In this document: in pieces, positions 1-10,000 of the stretch
Layout of the letters: each line of letters opens with the position of its first letter
How positions within the stretch are numbered: position 1 is the first letter of the stretch
Source: Paralithodes platypus
Taxonomy: Eukaryota > Arthropoda > Malacostraca > Decapoda > Lithodidae
Reading direction: 5' to 3'
NCBI GenBank assembly: GCA_032716605.1
Contig: CM064552.1
Coordinates: 1,082,783-1,146,782 of the forward strand
DNA: 64,000 bases
Position numbers and translations under genes: made by a program
The notes under the pieces: generated by a model
Database searches by the model: none
Told to the model about the DNA's origin: nothing
The model's input: only the letters and a program-made list of their open reading frames with translations

Positions 1-490
1 ATGGATGAGAATAATTGGGTTAAGAAAAGCAAGTCTAAGAACGTGGAGGGAGTTGCAAAGAGAGGTTGGCCAAGAAAGACGTGGGATCAAGTAGAAAACA
101 CTAATCTCGAAGCCAAAGGACTGACTAAGAGGGAGTCTTTTGGAATGGAAGAGCAACCTTTGGGCACTGAATGAGGAGTAGTTGAGTGGATAAAGAGAAG
201 TACTTTGAGGTGGTTTGGTCATGTTCAAAGAATGAATGAGGACAGAATGCCAAGAAAGATACATGGCAGTCGGGTAAGTGGAACTGCTGGCACCATAGTG
301 GAAGACCACATATGGTATGGAAGAGGAAAGTGGAAATATATATTGAAGAGAAAGTTCCACATAGTGGAGGAGGCATTGTGGCACGGGAAAAGGAAGCATG
401 TCTGGACAAAGTAGCCTGGAGGCGTTATTGCCATGGCCATCCTTTAGCGTGAGTTTCCTAGGAGGAAGCAAGGCATCGGAGCTGATGATG
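1..490 (+). mobile_element. Two LINE 3'-end fragments
   Basis: From 1 to about 177 the plus strand reads MDENNWVKK then RGWPRKTWDQ, the end of the reverse-transcriptase ORF also seen at 49251-49478. From 181 on, LRWFGHVQRMNEDRMPRKIH and later KHVW belong to another copy ending in a (GAT)n tail at about 481-496. Both are truncated and frameshifted. Confidence 0.6.
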
Positions 491-912
491 ATGATATCAA
501 AGAGCCTTCCTTTAGAATATATTAGAGCTCTCTACATTAATTATGAACAAATGACTGTTGCGTACAGAATCTAATTAACTTTGAATAAAACAAAATAGCC
601 TATATAAAAAAATAGCAAGGAAAGAAATTGGGGTCGCTATTCAAGCTGAGGACATTAGGCAAATAGAAGAGATAGGGGTGAAAATTAAATTAGAGTTAGA
701 ACCAAAACACAAATGAGGCAGAGAAAAAGGAGGGAAGGTGGCGTTGTTTTTTCATTCATTTTCCACATTGAAAAAGGAATGAGAGAGAGAGAGAGAGAGA
801 GAGAGTGTGAGTGAGAGTGAGAGTGAGAGCGAGAGAGAGAGAGAGTGGGAGAGACGGAGGCAGAGTGTAAAAGGGGATGGAGGGAAGAAGACTAAAATCC
901 CCATGACCTAAC
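491..912. repeat. Intergenic/intronic AT-rich DNA with an (AG)n microsatellite
   Basis: A (GA)n-rich tract runs from about 781 to 853. No coding or transposon signature was recognised in the rest. Confidence 0.6.
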
Positions 913-1042
913 CTGGGATAGTGTTGTCCAGCAGAAGACCTATGATGCCCCCGATAAACATAGAGGTCTGTAGCAGCACCGTCAGGGTCTGGTCCGCCAG
1001 CACCGAACCCGTCTGTATCACATCAGGGTGCGCCTCCAGCCA
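913..1042 (-). CDS. SLC23-like exon 10
   Basis: Acceptor TTGTCAG|TGG. Codes [12 protein letters not shown] and [20 protein letters not shown], the last family helix. Donor CCCAG|GTTAGG, phase 1. The next exon (family TPEERG-type tail) is not found in 1-900. Confidence 0.92.
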
Positions 1043-1977
1043 CTGACAAAATATCACCCAGTCAAAAAACTTATAAAACATATGAAGGGCCATTATTTTA
1101 AACATATATTGCAATGTTATGCTTGAGTAATTTAATAATTTAATGTTACACTATTCCCATATATTTTTTTGAGCCGTTTAGAAACTTGAAACTATAATTA
1201 ATATTCACATTAGTCAAAGTACAGTCACATTATAAAGTCCTTGTTCGGGGACTAAGGTACGGTAATGCTTTCACTGCATTATTATTTGTGCTATGAAATA
1301 CAGTGAGCGTTTGTCCACTTAGATGTTAAATTCTTTAAAAGAAACCATTAAAATAATTGAAGACCTATACTTCAGTTGAAGCTTGAACACAACATTGGTG
1401 GTGTAACTGTAATCATATGTGTAGCTGAATTTGAGTCTATAAGCGGACATTTATCTAACCTTTGGAAAAGAAATCCCAAAGAAGAGTGAAACGCCGAGGA
1501 TGAAGAGGTTCCTGGAGGAGGAGAGGTTGACGTACTGCAGGGTGGAGAGTCCCACGGCTGTCACGATGGAGAACTTGACGAAGAACACCCCCGCCAGGAT
1601 GGGTTCCGGGATCATGACGAACGCAGACCCCACCTTGGCCAACACACCACACACTATCATGATCATTCCGCTGTACTGTATCATACGACGGCTGCCAATC
1701 TGTCAGGAAGAAAGAAATTGAAAGAACAGAAATATTAGGAGGACTTCTAACAAGGACTATTATTCATGCAGATAGACCTTAAAGAAAGGCAGGCCACCAA
1801 ATTTACCCTGTTTTTCTATTTGCATGAAAGAGACAAAAGGCAAAACTGCCTGTAACAGGTGCCCCCCCTCCCCTCCCCCTTCACGATACTGATATCAACC
1901 CCTATTGCTCTACATTTCATGTGACTATAATAATGATAAAGGATTTCTGTTGCATCATACACACACACACACACATA

Positions 1978-2014
<37 letters not shown>

Positions 2015-5000
2015 GATAGAAATGATTGCCTAAGTATAGTACCTTAGTGATGGACAGAACCCCAATATTGCCACTGTATGAGAGAGAGATAGACAGAGAG
2101 GAATAGTAAGGGTAAGAGTACAGTACCTTGGTGATGGACATTATGCCAATGTTGCCACTGTAGGAGGTTGTGCCGCTGCCGGTGCCCACCAGCCCGGCCA
2201 GCAGACAACCCAGGCCCTCCACTCCGATGCCACGGTTGATGGCGTGTTTGGGGGGTATGCCAGCACCTGTTACACGTACAACATTAACATCAACATCATA
2301 ACAAGCATAAAGTCATTCAACATCATTCACAATCACTTATGCCAACAAAATAATCTACATTCCTTGAAAGCTCTGTGGGAAAGTCCGACCGTGGCCATGG
2401 CCTTCCTTAGGGTCTCGGGGCTGTTCGGCCAGGCAGCTTAGGGAACGACGACGACAACAACAACAACATCATCATCACTAGCATATGGTCATTGTCATCA
2501 CTATCTTACATTGGATTAGATTCAATTACTAAGTTACCCAATCGTATGTCCTAATCATAACCTCCATTTCCCTCGTATGTTATGCTGCCCAAAAGCTGCC
2601 CTAAACGGAAAACTCTCCCTTACCAACGACCCTGGCAGCGGCGTAGTAGTCCCCAACACTCTCTATGATGGAGGAGAACACACAAGCCACCATGCTCACC
2701 GTCCCAGCCACACTCACAGTAGGGGTCCCGAACTGTCCTGGAGAATACACAACAATTAGAAGGCATCACCAAGTAAAAGAGGGCAGAAGTGTAAAACATT
2801 GATTTAAAATGAATGTAAAAGGTTTAATAGGAAAAGAAAAATACAGCTAAATGGTAAGATATAATATAGCACATCCTAATATTGTCAATAATGGAGATGA
2901 CCCAGCCCAACATGCACTATATGTGGAATTTTGGGTTGCGGCTGCATCTGGTGGAGCATATACTTATAGGATGTAAGTTAAGTGCTTTTGTTCATGTGTA
3001 CTAAATTGTCTGTGACATTGTACAACATCTGTTATCTATATGTTTGTCATCTTGCTGCTATTGGGTCTAATTTAATATATTTTTATTTAATATTGAAGGA
3101 TCTGGTGTGTCTATAATAATGTTGGGCTCACCTTAAAGCTTTGTTTTGAATAGGACGTGTCGCAATATTCTATGAACAGGAAATGTTCGAGGTTTCTTAT
3201 GCTTGTGTTGCACCTACAATTGTCCCTCTGCAGAGAATATAGATATACAGTATATGGTTGCAACTAATGGCTGTAGTTATATATAGGGAAATGGGTAAAG
3301 GGTTTTGCCTATCCCAATGAGGAAATATATAACTTTACAACTAGACTACTGGTCTAATGCAAAGGGAGGAGGTTGTAGGCACCAGTCGTTCGGGGAAGTA
3401 CTCCCGGGGAGAGCCTTAGGTGGAGTATAAGGATTGCTAGACATCCTGTTTCACCACCTGATCTCCTTTGCTGTTGTTTTCTGTGCCTCAGTTACACAAG
3501 AGTGCAATTCTAGCTTGATCTTAAGATACACACACTCTTGTTTTCTTACATAAAACCACAAGTACTGCACACCCCACACTAACTTAACTCTTTTTCCAAT
3601 TTCTTATTTTGTCGTAGGGATGCGGCAACCCCACCGCCCGCCACTTTGGTGGTACAATCAGCTTCTGTAGCATTGGACCAGTGGTTCCTATCTTCAGAAC
3701 ATTCCTGTGCTTGGTATGCTTCCAGCCAGGGCCCCACTGGGGTAAATAAAATAGCAAAACAGTGGTGGAACTGCCATCTAAGTGAGGGACTGCTCTAGGT
3801 ATGCTCCTTCAGTGCAAAGGGTCATAATCCGCTTAGTGGAAACGGCACTAGGAGTGGGCCAATGGAGGCATGTCTGGGAGCCTGGAGGCAGTTTCTGCCA
3901 TGGCAATCCCTTCTGGGGCATCAGATTGATGATAATGATGATGACTACTGATCTAATTAAAATCCTTTATTGTCCACTGGTTTAGAACACCGTACACATC
4001 ACTAGAGGCGTAAGTTGTAATCCACTTCAGTACTGCCCATGAAAACAAAATTCATGTCATTCCCCACATCCTTCCCCTGTTTTCCCCCTGGCACCATATC
4101 GACTATAGTGAAGAGAACCGTGTATACTGTACCTGGATAAGGAATGTGGAACCATGGAGTGTTGTGTATGAGCTGCCCTCTGATGTCTGTACGAGCTGGA
4201 GAGCCCTCGGGGAACACCTCAGTCACTGTCAGAACCCCGCACATCGCCCACGAGATCACCATGGCCAACAGTAGCTGTAGACAAAAATATTAAAATGTAA
4301 AACTTGCAAACTAAACAAACCAAAATTGGGACAAGGACAATATAAAGTCAAATTAAATTATCAAAATCGCTATGTGGAAACAACGCTTACTAAAATGAAA
4401 ATTATTAAATAAAAGAACACAATCCACCACATACAGTAGGGTGTACATTACTACATGAGCAAGTTAATCTGTTTCCCAAGCAAACTAATCGCACACATAA
4501 CAACGCACTATCGTCACGTTAAAGGAAGTAGTCAAGTTTGGGAAGTCCGGGACGTTCTGGCAAATTTGACTAAACTCTGCATGAATAAAGAAACTAAATG
4601 TTAAATGTCAAAATATTATTTAAAATCAAATTTGCAACATGACAAGACATTAACAATAGTAATTACCATTCCTAACGAACCTGTCAAAGTGCAAATCTAT
4701 AATAAAGCAAAGCTCTGAATATACTAAATCTAAAGGCAAATTGGTATACAAAGTTGAAAAGTCGAAGCTATGTACCGAGGTAACTTTCGGCATGGTATTT
4801 ATTTTATCAATAACTTCTAACGAATTGTCAACACTCCAATAATAATTAATGCCAGTTCTTCTCATGATGGTATTACAATATCTTTTATGAGTACTTTTAA
4901 TGTATTTTAAGCAATTTACGACTTGTTCTGATAGAGTTTTAGTGGTAGCAAATTTTGCTCCGGCAATAAAGCGATATTTATAAGGTCTTTTATGAAATTT

Positions 5001-7011
5001 AGGTAACATGTATAATTTTGCAATGCACTTGTTCTTTTCAGAAAGTTTAATATCAAATGTTATATTTTTCTTGGTATGTTCATCGATTAAGTTATCAATA
5101 TTCAGATTATTTTGAATTTCATAAACAGAATTACCGCAAATATTTTTACGTAATATGTTACCCTTAATACCTAATTCTTTTTTCATGTTTTCAAGATAAA
5201 ATTTCTTACATGTGAAGCTATAATTATTGCTGGCTTTATCTACTGTAGTGATTACAAAATGTTTATGTAAATTTATTAAATCAGCTTTAAGCTTATTATA
5301 ATTATAGTCTATAAAATCTGAAAGATTAAATTCATTTTTAAGCGAGAAAATTGTATTTCTAATTAACTTAATTAATAATTTAGACCATGCTTCTAGTTCT
5401 CTCGCATCGCAGCACGCAATTTTTAACAATTTATCTTTTAATTTATTGACTGAAAAAACAATATCTTTTAAAATTATGTCCCATGTTACTTTATTACTCC
5501 CTATTCTAAATTTAAACCCTTTACGACATAGCTCCGCTAATTTGTCGTTTGCAAAATGTTTAACTAGTTCTACATCACCTGTTAATATGTGACATATCGG
5601 ACTATAAATGAACTTTGCTAGTGCATCACGTCTGCTAGCTGGCATATCCATGACTCTTTCACACACGCATTTATTATTAATGAAAATATCATTATCTGAA
5701 AGATTTCCTAAAACTTTATTATAATTACAAATAATGGACCCAACAGGTCGTTCATATGAATACACTATTAATGGTTTGAAATCTTTACCACCATCTGGTA
5801 ACATATATAATATATAACATATATAATATATAATATATAACAATAAATATAAATATATAACATATATAATATAAGATGTGCATTTATTTCATCATACACT
5901 TTACTTTCCAGCAAAAGATTGGGCCACTAAAGTTGCACATCCATTAACAATAATTAACCACACACACACACACACAAACACACACACAGAAAGCTATTAT
6001 AACCCACGGAGAGTGTCTTGAAGGGGTAGCAGGCCACAGTGTAGAAACCCCTGGAAGTGGAGTACAGAGGGCACGGAACACGGACCTCTCGCATGTACTG
6101 GGAAAACACGATAGTCAACATGAACGTCCTGGAGAAAAAAATGAAAGGGTAGATTTAACCCCTTCTATCAGATGATGCCAGCTTTTTAGTTTACTTTACT
6201 CTCCTTCAGCTGGTTTTTCCCAGCTTAAAAAGTATGTCTGTAAATCAAAGGGTTAAAGAATAGCTCACTTAACTCTATATATCTGACAAATCCCTCATAA
6301 AATTTGAATAAAATTGTCTGGAGGTGATAGATTAGATTACAAAATGGATTCATCTGATTAAAGAGGTTATTGTGTATTTTTGGCTCTGAATTAGTTATCT
6401 GTAATATAACAATTCTGAATTAGTTTAAACTAGAATATACAGTTAACCCTTACAATATTCTATGACGCATTTCATTTCTGCTTTCTGGCTATTACTAGGC
6501 GATTTTGTAAAGCTTAGGAAAGATCTGTGGGAATTAAAAGGGTAAAGATCATCTCAATTAACGCTCTGACTTCCACATAACCTTCCTAATCTGAATAAAA
6601 TAGTTTAATAATAGCCAGAAAACATAAAGAAATATGTCATCATATCTTAAAATATTGGAGTAAGGGGTCGGGCGCAAGTTGGACTAGATAATAGTCCATC
6701 AGGCGCCTGGCCCGGGGAGACGATTAATATGAAGGGTGTGCCTGGAAGTGTGGTGGGAGGGCTTGTGGCTTTGGCTCCGCTGCATGTCTGCCTGCCGAGA
6801 TCGGAACCTCTCCGGGTGGTCAGGGGCCGGGGGAGTGCTGGAGCGACCTTGGTAACCCTGGTCTCTGGGTCTTCTCCTGGGTGACCTGGATGTGTGCGAG
6901 TTTGTGTTTTTTATCTGTGTTTATTTTTTGTTTTATGTTGTTTTTGTGTTTTCCCTGTTCTTGCTCTGTCTTGAGTCGGCTACCCCCAAAATGGGGATTG
7001 GGCCTGAGCAT

Positions 7012-7057
<46 letters not shown>

Positions 7058-10000
7058 CTTAAAAAGGGTTAATGAATACTAGCAGTGTTTTGCTATGGCT
7101 AAATTTTACTTATAATAACGAGTCTAGAAATTCAGAACCATTCTCTCACTATTGAAAAAGTACTAATATGAAGCAGACTTTAGATGCCAGTTTACTGGTT
7201 GAAATGAGAAATTAATAAATAAATACTAACATGAAGCAAACTTTTTATTCCGGCTTACTGAATGAAATGAGGACCTAATAAATAAATACTAACATGAAGC
7301 AGACTTTAGATTCCTCTTTATTGGTTGAAATGGAGAACTAAACAAAATAAATACTATCATGAAGCAGACTTTTGATTACGGTTTACTCTAGTATATAGAG
7401 CCAACGAACTTGACAATAATCTTGATCCCTTACCTCTCTGTAACTCGTAAGGGCCTAGAGCAAACTGGCTCTAAAAATGCACACGTATTTCCTGGTGGAC
7501 TCTTCCCAAAGGATAGAAACATCAGCCCGATTTCTTTCATTAATTTAGAGTTATAAGAGGCTAAGGGGTCAAGATTATTGTCAAGTTCGCTGGCGCTACC
7601 TATAGTCAAAATGGAGAACTAATAAACAAATTATTAACATGAAGCAGACTTTATATTCCGGTTTACTGGTTACAATGGTGAACTAATAACAGACTAATAG
7701 CACATACAACAAAGCCACTCCAACAGATTCCTCTCTCTCCAACACCCCTTTTCCCCTCTCAACACTCTTCGATAAGTAGATACGAGGTTCCATGTTAAAG
7801 GCTTATCCCTCATTACCTTCACCTGATCAATAAATACTAACATGAAGCAGACTTTTGATTCCGGTTTACTAGTCAACATGGAGAACTAATAAATAAATAC
7901 TAACATTAAGCAGACCGGCCAGTGTTCGGCACCTTTCTTGGAGGCCACGTCGAACAGCGAGAGTCCCACCAGCGTGACTGTTGGTACTACTGTTAGCGGA
8001 GTGATGAACTGAAGAAGTACTCCCAGTATACCTGCAACAAAATATCATAAGAGTTTTTGGGTTACCTATAAGATCAGGTAAGGTACGATATGCGGACTCT
8101 GACTTAAGATAACCACAAAATCAAGTACACAAGAGACTACAGGTTATCTATATGATAAGGTAATGTGTAATTGCTCTGACTCACGTTGCTTACAAAAATG
8201 GTAGTCTGTAATAGCTTTGACTAATGATATATCTTGCGGGCTTTTAAATTAGCCACAGCATCAAGCACGGTAAATTAACTCAGATTCATTGTAGATAGAG
8301 TTCTGGGTTGGCTATAAGATCACATGGAGGAGTGACAGCCCCACCAAAGTGACTGTTGGTGGAATGACGAACCGAAGGAGTAGAGTACTGTACTCTCAAT
8401 AAGTTACTATCGGTACTACTGTTATATAAGTAATGAACCGTAGAAGTATTCCCAATACACCTATAACAAAGAGAGTTAGGGTTATTATACAATGACACGA
8501 GATAAAATAATTGCGGGTTAGCTACAGGATCAGTTAAAGTCAAACCGTATTCTTGTGATAGTAGGGTTCTGTGTTACTCATAAGAATAGGAAAGGTGAAA
8601 ATAAAATGCCTTATAATAAAGAAAGATACAGTACATGATTAGGTAGTGATTAGTAAAGGAAAGGGTTCTAAGTTAAGGATTACCCTTTTTTTCCACAACC
8701 ACTTTTAGGTGACCAGGGCTCACATGTGCCATGCATGCTTGTATTGAGGCCTTTACAATACAGTATATTATTGATTTTTCCAAGTAGATTTTGAGCAGAT
8801 GATCTGCAGGAGTTTGTTCCTTGACTAGTTAAATCGAGGTTGAATTGTTGCCTTGGAAATTGACCATGCAGGGACTCATTTATGGCTTGGATTATATCTA
8901 GGCTGTCAATGAGTTGATTTATTTTAATTAACAATAGAAATGTTAACCCCCTAAATCCCCGTCAAGCAAAGAATGCCTTCCTAGAACCCTTGTTGAGCTA
9001 AACAGAACGCCCACAGACCCCCTTCAAGGTAAGACTACAGGCTCTTTATTACTCACAAGGAAAATCAAAATGGAGGGGGGGGGGGGCACAAAGATACAGT
9101 CTGCTCACCTGCAGGGTGTCTATCTAACAACAATGACTATAGTCTGTTTATTTCCAGCTGACGGTGAATTGCCATGAGCTCACCTTATTATACTTCTATG
9201 AACATTTTGAGGCAAAGCATGTTGTTAATTATGAAAACTTGGTATTTATAAGACGCAGAGATAGTAGTTTCATATTTTTCCATTAGATATCGATAAAACA
9301 GTTGCTATAGGATTCAATTTACAGTCAGCTGAAATATAACCAACTATAAAATGAAGGGACCAAGGGATGAATCGGCTCTCATTTGACACCATGCTCACCT
9401 GTAAAGCCCAAGGTGACCTGTATGATGGAGGAGGTGGTGATGGATCCCTTTATATACCTCAGCAGTATACAGTACCATCACCATCAGCAGCAGCAGCCTG
9501 AGTATGTCCACTGCAGGACAAAGGCCTTTCCCAAACGTTTCCACTCTAACCGGTCATATGTTAACCTGTGCAATCCTACCCCAACAAATTTTCGGATCTC
9601 ATCCCTCCATCTGGTTCTCTGTCTACCCCTTCCTCTAGTTTCATCTCTAGGTTCCCATTCTGTTGCTCTAATTTTCCATCTATCATCTCTTCTAAATAAT
9701 TAACCTGCCCTGCTCACCTGTAAATCCCAAGATGACCTGTATGATGGAGGAGGTGGTGATGGCTCCCTGTATATACCTCAGCCGCACCTGCCAGTCCTCC
9801 GTCCGGGCCTCTATCACCGCCGCCGTCAGGTTGGCATGGGGCTCAGTGTATTGGAGGGTCTGGCAGGGCTCAAACATGGCGTCCAGCAGGGCCAGGGTTG
9901 GGATCAGGTACGAGAAGTTGCCGCCCTGGATGATTGGCAGTCTGGTAAAATAATAATAAGTATATGGTGACTATACAAAAGACTTTTCACGGGTTATTTT

